DNA of 64,000 bases from Epiperipatus broadwayi (taxonomy: Eukaryota; Onychophora; Udeonychophora; Euonychophora; Peripatidae): NCBI GenBank assembly GCA_028023455.1, contig JAQFVV010000182.1, positions 994,001 through 1,058,000 of the forward strand, given 5' to 3'. A program made the position numbers and the translations under genes. Shown one piece after another: positions 46,955 through 57,606 of this stretch (positions are counted from its first letter, which is position 1; every line of letters begins with the position of its first letter). The notes beneath the pieces are model-generated. The model saw only the letters and a program-made list of their open reading frames with translations, made no database searches and was not told the DNA's origin.

Positions 46955-48480
46955 TTATTGTATCTTTTTTTTTATATAATTAAAGTGGATAATCAGATTA
47001 TTGCTTTCTAAAGCTATTGATAGATGAGAAGAGTATCCGCTCAGTGATTTTGAAGGTTGCATGATAGATATATATGATAGTCCTTCCATTTCTGGAGAAT
47101 ACATAGTGTTTGAATCATGCAAAGTTAATGGAGCTTCTATTGTTGTTATTGTTGTGACACCTTTTTTAAAAATATTATGATGGGAAATGCTTTTTTTTTT
47201 TTTTGATTCATCAAAGTGGTTTTCCAATAATTACAAAAAATCAGTGCTCTTCTATGTAAGAATAATGCTCTGTTTTATTAAAGGATTATTTATTATAATT
47301 TTCTTCTTCAACCTGAAACACTTCATTAAGCTTTCTAATGTCCACATTGTTTGAGGGGAAAGGAGGTCCTCTTTGATTTATTTTTCTTCTTGTCTTTTTT
47401 TAATGATGATGAAATAACAAAAATATTTTACGCTTGTTTGACATTCATGTACATTTCAATATGATTTGCAACTCTACCCAAATATTTTTTTTTCACTCTT
47501 TCATTAATATCTGGAAAACCTTCAAAGTCATTAGCAACCTCATTATATACAGTTTTACTGACATTTATAGTTTTGGGTTTTATGTCATTGTCGTTTTTAT
47601 AAATTTTATTGCATTTTCATTGGTAAAAATACAATCTGTATATTTTAATCTTAAAGTCTATCAATTCAAAATGACCAGATGCATTATCTATCATAGTAAG
47701 ACTAAGTTTGATTTCTTTCAACAATTCAGAGCTAAAACAGTTATGGAATCTTTTAATAAATGTAATTGCTATAGGCAAGGCTTTTTAAATATTTTTTTTC
47801 AAAACACAGGAAGATTATTTTTATTCTGGTTTTTAAGATCATGTGATTTTTAGATCTTTAAATAACTCCCAAATTTATCATGCAAATCTACTGCATTGTG
47901 ATAAAATATCAGAGTTAGTTTATTTTTCATAATTTAAAGCTTTTGATTAGGTTTTTTTTATCAGAATAACTCAGTTTCATCAAAGTCAGACATTTGTTCT
48001 TGTTGATATTTTTTTCTTGAATATTTTAATTTTACCAAAAACAAAATAATAGCTTCATTATCAACAGATATGACCAGTCATTGTGATATTTGTAGACCTA
48101 TATTGATTTTGGAATCTATACAACTACTTCTTATGAATTGCTTGGAAGTATCTATTTAAAATCTTCAGCTAAATTCTACATACAAACTTATAACTCTCTG
48201 ATACAGTATACCACTTTTTTTCAAGAATATTCTTTCAGTTTCTATCTTTTATTCATAAATTCAAAGCCTTTTAAGGATTCTCTAAGTTACTTCTTAACAA
48301 GTTTACAACTTTAGCCATTTTAGAAAAGCAAATAACGATCCAAACCTGGTAGCCATTTTTGAACATCATTTTTTTTACTTTTAAGTCAGTAAGTTTCATT
48401 TTATCACAAATAAATTCCTTGTAGGTTTTCAAAGTTGCTACTTTTACACTTGCAAAACATTTTATTTAAATTTTGGAAAA
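46955..48480 (-). pseudogene. Tigger/pogo-type (CENP-B-like) transposase pseudogene
   Basis: Minus strand, broken by stops. FDETELF at about 47965-47985 matches the DETGLF motif carrying the first catalytic Asp of the DDE nuclease. LLKEIKLSLTMIDNASGHFE at about 47670-47730 matches the LLLLDNAPGH second-Asp motif, followed by IKIYRLYFYQ where the family has VKVVFLPPNT. ANDFEGFPDINERVKKKY and VDIRKLNEVFQVEEENYN follow, as in Tigger C-termini. The last open piece (47227-46955, 90 codons) is probably the C-terminal tail. The N-terminal DNA-binding domains are not readable. The plus-strand frame at 47434-47853 is antisense to this. An RTE copy lies just upstream. Confidence 0.7.
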
Positions 48481-48579
48481 ATATATTAAATAGTTTTACA
48501 TAAGGTATTACAAATACATAATTTGAGAATGTGAGATTTATTGAGGTATTCTAAAATTAAATGGTGGCTCTTACCATAT

Positions 48580-50330
48580 TGTAGTCATCATCATCATCAT
48601 TGTCAACCATTATCAATCCACTGCAGGATAAAGGTCTCTCCAAGTTCAATTCATCTTTTCCTATCTTTAGCTTCTCTTCTCCACATCACCCCTGCATACT
48701 TTCTTATTTCATCCATCCATCTCACATGTGGTCTCTTTCTGGGTCTTTTACAATCTCTTGGAATCCCATTTAAAATTTCAATTGTCCATCTATTATCATC
48801 TCTTCTAACAATATGTCCAACCCAACTCCACTTCAGTCTTAATTTTTTCAATGAGGTCAGTAACACCTGTTTGTTCTCTTTCCCATACATTGCGTTTTCA
48901 ATCCCTTCTTGTTACTCCTAACATGCATCTCTCCATACTTCTTTGAGTGGTCTGAAGTCTCTGTATTACTCTTCTATTAAGTGTCCAAGTCTCAGATCCA
49001 TAAGTAAGAACTGTGAAAACACATTTATTAAAAACCTTCCTTTTTAAACACATAGGCATATTTCCTTTTAGTATCAAGTTATTTCTACCAAAAGCACTCC
49101 AACCAAGTTTAATTCTATGATTAATTTCATCATGTTTCCATCTGTATTAATAATCTGACCAAGGTATTTGTAATTATTAACTTCTTCTAACTCATCATAA
49201 TCAATCTTTATTTTCATATTTTGAGAAAATCCATTAAACATTACTTTAGTCTTTTTAACATTTATCTTTAATCCTCTACTTTCATCTGACAACTCCTGCA
49301 ACATTTCCTGTAGCTCTAAAGCATTATTTGCAAAAACAACTACATCATCTGCAAAATGTAAATGACTTAAATAATCTCCATTTACTTTCACTCCTTTAGC
49401 TTCAAATTTTAATCCACAAAATACTTCTTGCAGCACTGCTGTAAAAAGTTTTGGAGATATGGAGTCACCCTGTCTTGCACCCTTTTCAATATTGATTTTC
49501 CTACCAACATTATGTAATCTAATTGTTGCTGTTGCATTTTTGTAAATATTCTTTAAAATATGACAATGTCCTGGATCTACACCTTGATGATCCAATGCTT
49601 TAATCACTGAAGAAATCTTTATAGAATCAAATGCCTTTTCATAGTCTACAAATCCTAAGCATAATGGCAACTCATATTCATTTCTCCTTTCTATAATTTC
49701 TCTCAATACCTGGATGTGATCTAGTGTACTAAAACCACTTTTAAATCCAGCTTGTTCTCTTGGTTGGTGGAAATCCAGTGTTTTCTGAAGACGAGTTGCA
49801 ATTATCTTGGTAAAAATTTTGTATAAAACTGATAAAAGACTGATAGCTCTGTAATTTCTAATATTTTCTTTGTCACCTTTTTAAAATATTAATATTAATA
49901 CTGCATTCTTCCAATCATCTGGTACATCTTTATCATTTAGACATTTGGTATATAACTTTGCTAAAAAAAATTCTATTTCTTCATCTGCTTCTTTTAATAT
50001 ATCAATTATAATTCCATCATTACCTGGAGCCTTTTCTTTCTTCATAAAGTTAATTGCAAGTCTCACTTCCTCATTTTCTAGGCAATTCCAAAGATATAAT
50101 ATGTATAGGAGCACTTGTTCTTTATTACTATATAATTCTTGATAGAAGTCTTCTACACATTTCATGATGTCGTCTCTTTTTTTAGTTATAATGTCATCTT
50201 TTTTTCTTATTGCAGATATAAATTTCCTACCAATATCAAAATGTTGTTTAACACTCTTTAGACTTTTATTCTCTTCTGTAGCTTTCCTTGCTAGTACAGA
50301 CCTGTAAAATGTATTTACAAATGTTAACAT
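48580..50330 (-). mobile_element. 5'-truncated RTE-like LINE, second copy
   Basis: Same family as 2217-5150, minus strand. The 3' end (left, 48580-48650) is the reverse complement of CCTGCAGTGGATTGATAATG followed by a GATGAT repeat. The sequence runs back through the C-terminus and RT and stops within the linker upstream of the RT at about 50330, so the endonuclease is absent, the usual result of incomplete reverse transcription. Its 5' end faces the 5' end of the plus-strand copy at 51033. Confidence 0.85.
48651..50330 (-). pseudogene. Reverse transcriptase of the second RTE copy, frameshifted
   Basis: Three main open segments. 50330-49881 (149 codons) is the pre-RT linker and finger, with KAPGNDGIIIDILKEADEE. 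49706-49074 (210 codons) has FVDYEKAFDSI, GARQGDSISPKLF and LHFADDVVVFA, then GLKINVKKTKVMFN and NYKYLGQIIN. 48890-48651 (79 codons) has GHIVRRDDNRW and RKRPHVRWMDEIRK. The catalytic FADD and motif-A Asp are intact, but frameshifts near 49870 and 49080 split the ORF. Its fingers keep KAPGNDG where the first copy has KDPVNDG, so this copy is closer to the usual motif there. Confidence 0.85.
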
Positions 50331-50669
50331 TTTATGTTTATTACATTTTGTTGAATAGCATATAATTGAAGGTAGTGTATATGTTGATACATCAGTAGTT
50401 ATTTTTATATCCCATGTGAAATGTGTATAAAAAATATAATAATTTTTTTATATTTTATTATTGTCTTAGTTTGTAAATTTTTTTTTTCTCCATTTAATAA
50501 TAGATAAAAATGTTTTGTTTATTTATTTTTATTGCTTTTAATTTTTTATGTTATTAATATTCAGATTATTTTATGTTAAAATATTTTTAATTTATATTTT
50601 TAAAAAAAATTTTTTTTTGGGGGGAGGGGTGGTTTTTTTTATTATTATTATTATACAAATATGTGAGAA

Positions 50670-50953
50670 TACACAACTGTTAGTGAAAACATCCATAGAA
50701 AAGGTAGTTTTAAAAAAAAAAATAGTTATGTTTATTACTGCCTAGCATGCTTTCAATATAACATGAATATCATTTTCATGACTTAATTACTATAAGCCAT
50801 GAATATGATATTCGTGTTATATAAAAAGCATTCTAGACAGTAATAAAGCTGAATATTTTTTTTAAAAAATTACCTTTTCTGTGGATGCTTTTATTAACAG
50901 TCATGTATTATATTTGCTCAAAAAAAAAAAAAAAAAATCATTTATAGTAGAAT
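50670..50953. mobile_element. 284-bp foldback element with 16-bp flanking direct repeats
   Basis: Inverted similarity runs from about 50688 (AACATCCATAGAAAAGGTAG) to about 50898 on the right (CTTTTCTGTGGATGC). The inner stem ACATGAATATCATTTTCATG against CATGAATATGATATTCGTG has its loop near 50795. The right end has an A run (50919-50937). TACAAATATGTGAGAA occurs at 50654-50669 and again at 50954-50969, flanking the structure exactly. Non-coding. Confidence 0.75.
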
Positions 50954-51032
50954 TACAAATATGTGAGAAATATATTTTACTGATATGAATTTAAAAAATT
51001 AGTATTGAAGATTGCATGCATTATAAACATCA

Positions 51033-51900
51033 ATATTTACAGCAGTGCTGCAAGAAGTATTTTGTGGATTAAAATGGGAAACTAAAGGAGTGAAAGTAAA
51101 TGGAGAGTATTTAAGTCATTTAGATTTCACAGATGATGTAGTTGTTTTTGCAAATAATGCTTCAGAGCTGCAGGAAATGTTGCAGGAGTTATCAGATGAA
51201 AATAGGAAAGTAGGACTAAAGATAAATGTTAAAAAGACTAAAGTAATGTTTAATCAATTTGCTCAAAATATGAAAATAAAGATTGATTATGAAGAATTAG
51301 AAGAAGTTCACAGTTACAAATACCTTGGTCAGATTATTAATACAGATGGAAACATAATGGAGGAAATTAATCATAGAATTAAACTTGGTTGGAGTGCTTT
51401 TGATAGAAATAACTTGATACTAAAAGGAAATATCCCTATGTGTTTGAAAAGGATGGTTTTTAACAAATGTATTTTACCAGTTCTTACTTATGGATCTGAG
51501 ACTTGGACACTTAATAGAAGAGCAATACAGAGACTTCAGACCACTCAAAGGAGTATGGAGAGATGTATGTTGGGAGTAACAAGAAGAGATCGAAAACGCA
51601 ATGTATGGGTAAGACAACAAACAGGTGTTACTGACCTTATTGAAAAAATTAAAAGATTGAAATGGAATTGGGCTGGACATATTGCTAGAAGAGATGATAA
51701 TAGATGGACAATTGAAATTTTAAACTGGATTCCAAGAGATTGTAAAAGACCCAGAAAGAGGCCACATGTGAGATGGATGGATGAAATAAGAAAATGTGCA
51801 GGGGTGTTGTGGAGAAGAGAAGCTAAAGTTCGGAGAAGATGGATTAAACTTGGAGAGACCTTCATCCTGCAGTGAATTGATAATGGTTGATGATGATGAT
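51033..51900 (+). mobile_element. 5'-truncated RTE-like LINE, third copy (least decayed)
   Basis: Begins inside the RT at TTTACAGCAGTGCTGCAAG (compare 4296 in the first copy) and runs to the family 3' end, CCTGCAGTGAATTGATAATG plus a GATGATGATGATGAG tail ending near 51902. Severe 5' truncation as is typical of LINEs. Confidence 0.9.
51045..51875 (+). pseudogene. C-terminal half of the RTE reverse transcriptase, open but truncated
   Basis: A single open frame of 276 codons, which makes it the only RTE copy here whose 3' coding half has no frameshift. It starts just before motif C, which reads LDFTDDVVVFA: the Ala of FADD has become Thr while both Asp remain. It continues through GLKINVKKTKVMFN, YKYLGQIIN, RLQTTQRSMERCMLG, GHIARRDDNRW and RPRKRPHVRWMDEIRK. 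Motifs A and B and the endonuclease are absent, and there is no reason to expect expression. It is useful as the best reference for the family C-terminus. Confidence 0.85.
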
Positions 51901-51902
51901 GA

Positions 51903-53986
51903 GTTAATTGACTTCAGTTGTTTTTTTCTTTTAGTTAGCTTTGGTTGATTTTTACATATTATTAAATCAGATGATTTAAAAAGCAAAACGTTAAACTTTT
52001 TAAATGTTTAAATATTATCGATTTAAATTTTATCTTTTCAAAAATAGTATTACTTTGCACCTTAATTTTGGCTAATACCTTCTACATGTGTTTCTGATAA
52101 AAGGTTTTTTTTTTTTTTTGTGATAAATAAAATTAAAATTCATATCTGAAATGCTACTGGATAAGAGCATCTATCAAATTTAGAACTAATATCTGTGAAT
52201 AAAAGTCTTTATAATCACAAGAAAAGATTTATAAAACAAATAACTGAGGATTTTGTAAAACATGCAATTTAGGTTTAAACTAATTTACAAATGCTGCTTT
52301 ATAAATAAGTATATAATTAATTCCAAAAATAAAGTTGCATCTCTTCTTTCTAATGTCACTGCAAACCACTCTCATATATATGCAGATGTAATGCTGATTA
52401 AATATTAAAAGTTTTTTTTTTTTTACACTTTTTAAATTTTTATTTGATTTTGATGATAAACTTTTATTATAGAATGGTAAATTATTTGGTTCTGTATATT
52501 ATGTGTAAATAAGAAGCAATGGTATATTGCATATGGCTAAACACATTTTAATCTGATTTTTTTTAACACTATTTTTTTTTTTTATTAATAAATATCTACA
52601 AAAATTGAAATCTTTGTGAATCCTCTTGTGGTGCTATAATGGTTGCCTAAAAATGTTCAAAAAATAAAAGTTGTTGACTTTGTAGGTTTCAAAGTAATAT
52701 ATAAAAGGATTTTAAAATGTAATGAAAAATTAACTTTTATTAGTTAATACTGTTAATCTAATAATGCACATTGAATTTTTATGTATCTGCTGATCTAATT
52801 TTCACAATAACATAATATTAAAAATAAATATTAAAAGCTTCATAAAGATAACATACCATAAAAAACAACAATAAAACTAATAAGATATAATAATTATCAA
52901 AAAAATACAAAATAAAGAATTTACATATTTTTAAACGTATTAATTTCAAATTTATTCGTAAATTATATATTTTGGTGTATTAGTTTTATAATTAGAATAC
53001 TTTTAAAGTGAAATGAATCATTTGTTTATGAAAATAATAAAATATAAAAGTATGTATCAGTCATTATTGATAGGCTTTTTTGTGTGAAAATGAGGGGGGG
53101 GGGGCTTTTAAATAACTAGTTGAATCCATAATCTAGACAGAACTTTATTTAGCTTTGTCAGTCCTAGCAATGCCATATTGAATTTTTTTATGCATCTATT
53201 AAAGGTGTGATTTTTGCAGTAATGTAATAATGTATTATAATAAAGATAATAAAATATAATAATTATAAAAAAATAAAAAAGTAAACAATTTAAATATTTT
53301 TAAACATATTAATTTTAAATTTATTTATAAATTATATAGTTTGGTAGGTTTATTTTAAAATTAAAATATTTTGATTTAAAATTAATTTATATCTATTTAT
53401 GAAAAGAAAATTGTCAGTCATTATAGATCAATTTTTCTTTTGTTTGTTTGTTTTATGAAATGGGAGTTTTTTAAATAACTAGAATTCATCGTCTTAAAGA
53501 AGAACTTCATTTGCAGAGTCTTTTTTTCTAACAAAATAAATATTATTTTTTAAATAATTTTTCAGATATTTTATTTTAATAATGATATCGATAATGAGGA
53601 AAATCAAAATAAGTTAATATCTGAATTTGACTGATTTATGCACATACACAAACTGGTATATATTTAATAAAAATAAATAATTATAATTAAAAATTGTTTT
53701 GTATAACGATAATTATAAAAAAAATTTAGAAACTGAAAACTTTTTTCCCCAATATATAATTTTTTTTTTTTTTAAAGTATCACACTAAAACTGCAGATAA
53801 AGTTCTGAAGAAGATTGCTAGAGCAATAGTGGATTGTAATTATATGAAGCATTGTAAAAGTAATAAAGAATGTAAAGGATATTAAAATTACATAGAATAA
53901 TTTATAATCCTATGTAAAACACATATTTATAGCATGTAAGACTTCATAACTTTTGCAAAAAAGAGAAAATACCTATTCTCACACAC
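51903..53986. other. AT-rich non-coding DNA
   Basis: Two related AT-rich blocks at about 52830-53110 and 53220-53500 share order and wording (TAATAAGATATAATAATTAT, TAAACGTATTAATTTCAAAT-like, then a G-rich or GTTTG stretch and TTTTAAATAACTAG), suggesting an old ~390-bp local duplication. A poly-G run is at 53093-53103. No gene seen. Confidence 0.45.
52830..53500. repeat. Old local duplication, period about 390 bp
   Basis: Landmarks AATAATTAT...AAAATA, TTTAAACGTATTAATTT / TTTAAACATATTAATTT (52932, 53299), AAATTATATA(T/G)TTTGGT (52961, 53331) and TTTTAAATAACTAG (53107, 53469) recur in the same order. Confidence 0.6.
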
Positions 53987-54000
53987 ATTATTCTACTTAT
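53987..54000. repeat. Left TSD of hairpin copy A
   Basis: ATTATTCTACTTAT, identical to 54346-54359. Confidence 0.85.
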
Positions 54001-54345
54001 CACATGATCATTACTAGCACATAATTGTTATTAAACTTCATACAGTAGTGCCACCCTGTGCCAACCAGAATAATCAATGGATGCCAGAAGGCTTGTGCAT
54101 AAAATCCCTATCTATTGTCTACTCATCCAATATCCCCAGACTAGTTTCTGACTTGTGGCATTCATCAGTGAGGAGCCTTGGATCTGAGAGCTCCTCACTG
54201 ACCCTCACTGATGAAGGCCACAAGCCAGAAACTAGTCTGGGAATATTTGGTGAGTAGGCACTAGATAGGGATCTTATGCACAAGCCTTCTGGCATCCATT
54301 GATTACTCAGGATGGCACTACTGTATGGAGAGTTTTGCCTTGTTT
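54001..54345 (-). mobile_element. Hairpin retroposon family, copy A (longest)
   Basis: The arms (about 54037-54185 and 54195-54340) are inverted repeats of about 145 bp. Outside in: CATACAGTAGTGCCA, TAATCAATGGATGCCAGAAG, GCATAAAATCCCTATC, CAGACTAGTTTCTG and CTCACTGA. The non-palindromic tail at the left (54001-54036: CACATGATCATTACTAGCAC) is shared with copies B and C. ATTATTCTACTTAT at 53987-54000 and 54346-54359 is a 14-bp target-site duplication. On the minus strand the element starts AAACAAGGCAAAACTC, nearly the same start as copy C. No coding potential beyond palindrome-derived frames. Confidence 0.85.
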
Positions 54346-54359
54346 ATTATTCTACTTAT
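54346..54359. repeat. Right TSD of hairpin copy A
   Basis: ATTATTCTACTTAT, identical to 53987-54000. Confidence 0.85.
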
Positions 54360-54389
54360 GTATATAGCAATTTTAATTTATAGACATTG

Positions 54390-54498
54390 GTTCAGTGCAG
54401 TGATGGGGTGGCAGAAAAATCAGCCATTGCTTCTGTTATATGAACTTTATATGAACATTCATGCAACAAGAACATTCAATTATTATTTATAATAAATT
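54390..54498 (+). mobile_element. tRNA-derived SINE remnant
   Basis: Head GGTTCAGTGCAGTGATGGGG followed by GTGGCAG, then a body with TATGAACATTCATGCAACAA and ATTATTTATAATAAA, matching the SINE body pattern of 11321 and 42741 in decayed form. Confidence 0.55.
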
Positions 54499-55549
54499 TA
54501 AAATTTTTATTATTATTTATATTTTTTTTCTATTGCAGAAATAGTTATAACAGTCTTAATTACATCATAGAATATCTTTTTCTTTCTTCAATAGATTTTA
54601 AATGATAAAGAAAATAAATTTAGGGTAGTGGGGGAGATCTTATTTTTTCTTTTAACTGTTGGATCACATAATTTGTTTAGCTGTTATTAATAGTTTTAAA
54701 AAGTACATATTCAAATTTGGGACTTTGTAATATAATTGAGATTCTAGTATCAGCTTTTGCATTCATAATAAAGATGTGAATTTAAAAATTAAAGTTTTAT
54801 TTAATATGGCAAAAGCACAAAGTTACTGATGATAATAATTCTCCCAAGCCTAAAGGAAGTTCTGGTGTGCTTTCTTTATGTATTACGAATTTTGAAAGAA
54901 AAAAAAATCATACTTTCTGAAATAAAATTCAAACTATCAATTCTACATCCTTAATTTTTCCAGATTAAAAGTATTTTTTGTTGTTGGATTAATTGACAAT
55001 ATAGTAATGATTTATTTATACAACTTTTATCCTCTTTGCTTTGAAAATACAAGTATACTTTTGAAACCAATATAGATGTTAAATAATAACTATTGATTTT
55101 TATATTTTGAGTACTAAATATTTCATTACTTTTCCAATATGTTCTGTACATTAAATTTATTATATTAGTATAATCAATTTTTATAATAGTAATTAAAAAA
55201 ATATTTATCAATTAGTTATTTTTTAAAACTTTAATAAATGTAAATATTAGCAAATATCAGAACTGTAACTCTTAATTTTTGTATTTTATAAAATCACATC
55301 ATTTCATCTCTGTAATACAAAAAAAATAAACATTTTACAAATCCCCATCCTCCCTTAACTTGCTTATTTAAAATATAGATCATTTTACCATCCCCCCTTC
55401 ATTTATATTTGGTAATTTTTTGTAACATATACCAATTAAAATTAAAAATCATTTCAGTTTTTTTAACAATAAAAAAAGATAATTTAAGCCTTTTTTTGCT
55501 ATTTTGTAGAGGAAAAATAAAATAAAAACCCCATATTGTCAAAGTAAAA
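54499..55549. other. AT-rich non-coding DNA
   Basis: No recognised gene. The 86-codon minus frame at 54951-55211 is an Ile/Asn/Lys-rich chance-like frame. Confidence 0.45.
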
Positions 55550-57460
55550 AAGACATTCAGGATGCCATTCTACAGGATATATCGGCCTCTCAATATGCAA
55601 GGAAGGGATCATCAGTGCTGACTGCAATTGGTGAAGTGAAAATTCTGCTTGATCACATTAGATCTCACAGAAAATCCCGGCCTGTGGCAGTTCAGCTAGA
55701 TGTGTCCAATGCTTTTGATACTGTAGATGTCAACATTCTTCTTGAATTGCTATCTCAGTTGGACATACCATTGAGTGGACTATTGTTCATAAAGTACATT
55801 GACCCTCTGATTAAAGAGCTAGATCAGCTTCCAGGGATATATGTGCCCCAGCTTAAAAAAAACATCAAGGTTTTCGCATACATGGATGACATACTTGTGA
55901 TTCTTCCATCCCGTAAACATCTGAAGACACTTCATCATTACCAATTATACTAAAAATTATAAGTTATCCATCAATCCTCACAAGTCATCATCCTGGTGCA
56001 TCAACACTGGTAGGAAAATACTATCCAGTTTTTTAGAGGAACCTCGGTGTTTTCTGGGGTTCCCTATCTTCAAGTCACAGACTGCTATGTCTGTCTGCCT
56101 ACAAAAATTCATCATAAGCAATGCTACTAAGATGGTTCAATCGCTGTCAAGGACATACCTGTCCCTATAAGGGAAAATTGCTCTGATTAATATGAAGATC
56201 ATGGCGAGCATAAATTACTACCTGTCAATAATGACAGTTACCAAATCATTCAGCTTTCAAATTCAGAGGCTCTGTGGTCAGCTCTTATGGAGAGGACGGA
56301 ACATTGCAATTAGCATCCGCAGACTTCAGTTTCACAGGAGACAGAATGGTATGGGTCTCCATGCAATACAGACAATCAATTTCCAAAAAGGGCATTCACT
56401 TTTAGTAAACCTGGGGAAAAAATACTCTCTCTCGGATATTATAGAGACTGTAATACCTACTGACAGACCTCCCCTCAGTAAAGACACATGGCTTGACACC
56501 ATTATTAAACAACAATTTCTATACATCGGGCACTCAACAGCAGAGTTTAATAATAAAATCAGCATCTGGCATGCACATCGCCTGCTGAATCCTGAAAATA
56601 CAGCTATTTTACTGACCTATGGTGCAGCAATCATAAAATCACCACAATATTTAAATATCTGCTACTGGAGCCCAAACTTTTGGATTATCTGATCAAGGTG
56701 AATATGGGCTCCATGCCTACTAATACATTCTTACACTACAAGCAGTTTCTAAATAAAATAGACCCAATTTGTCATGCCTGCCCTAGAGGAGAGGAGACCT
56801 TTAATCATCTGTTAAATATATGTCCAGGCTATAATGGTGTTAGAAGGGTCATCTCTCAACACTGCATTATAGCAGTGGATAAAATCCTAGACATCAGGGA
56901 TTGTCTCTTCTCTGGAGACTTTACAGTTATCAGGTTATCTATCTTCCTGACATACGCTTTTTGGTACACAAGATGCAGGACAAAGTTCACACAACCAACA
57001 CCGGACCCCAATGCTATATTTTGCAATAAGCTCAAAGCTCTTCAAAACAAGGATAAGATATTATCCTCTAGATTTTTATTTATTAATACATGGAGCCTAC
57101 TAGTATGGCCCACAGACACTACATGAATATTGGATCTGATATATCCACATTGTAATGTATCGTAACTGAAGTAGTCTATGATGCAACATGCCGGATTCTA
57201 CTAGAGAGACATTGATTTCACACTATATGTATCACAGCTGATAAGTTAGCATTATTGGGCCAACCTCAAAAGGGGTGGTCAATATCAACAAAATGGAATG
57301 TATGTACTCATTTATCAACCTGCTAGTGCAGAGAATGGCTCTGGTATACATCTTCCAGACCAATGCCAGCAATGGATGAGCCAACATTAACAAAGTGCAT
57401 TTATTATTCATCAGTACAATTTTATTATGTCAACAAATATATTTTTAAAATAAAAAATGA
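55550..57460 (+). mobile_element. YMDD-type LINE, third and best-preserved copy
   Basis: Same family as 1-1130 and 9000-11000 but markedly GC-richer than its surroundings, so it is probably the youngest of the three. It is 5'-truncated within the RT fingers (about 55550). The ORF runs in broken frames to 57126 and is followed by about 330 bp of 3' UTR ending in an A-rich stretch near 57455. The ORF covers fingers, motif A, motif C, thumb and a zf-RVT-like C-terminal region. Confidence 0.85.
55555..57126 (+). pseudogene. Reverse transcriptase ORF of the third YMDD LINE, with internal deletion
   Basis: 55615-55953 reads ARKGSSVLTAI, VAVQLDVSNAFDTVDVNIL (motif A), then abruptly PLSGLLFIKYIDPL (end of motif B) and VFAYMDDILVILPS (motif C intact). 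The region that normally lies between motif A and motif B, some tens of residues, is missing. After 55953 a frame change and a stop (TAA at 56168) break the thumb (CFLGFPIFKSQTAM). 56192-56692 (166 codons) has RRQNGMGLHAIQTI. 56680-57126 (148 codons) carries FWIIDLIKVNMGSMPTNTF-like sequence across the frame junction and the Cys/His cluster CHACPRGEETFNHLLNIC of zf-RVT type. Dead because of deletion and frameshifts. Confidence 0.8.
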
Positions 57461-57606
57461 GCTTATTCATTTTTCTGAATATTTTCTAAAATGTGGTTTT
57501 GTCTTTCATTTTATTTTCAGATGTTGATATATTAAATTATTTATTATATTGTGATTATTATAAGCATATTCAGGATTAAATAATATTGGTTAAGTAAATT
57601 ATAATT

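Noticed and set aside
47434-47853. 139-codon plus-strand open frame
   Set aside because: Antisense of the Tigger/pogo transposase remnant, and its content is Phe/Ile-rich without motifs.
48541-48921. 126-codon plus-strand frame beginning with a His-rich run
   Set aside because: The His run is the GATGAT tail of the RTE read backwards, and the rest is antisense of its C-terminus.
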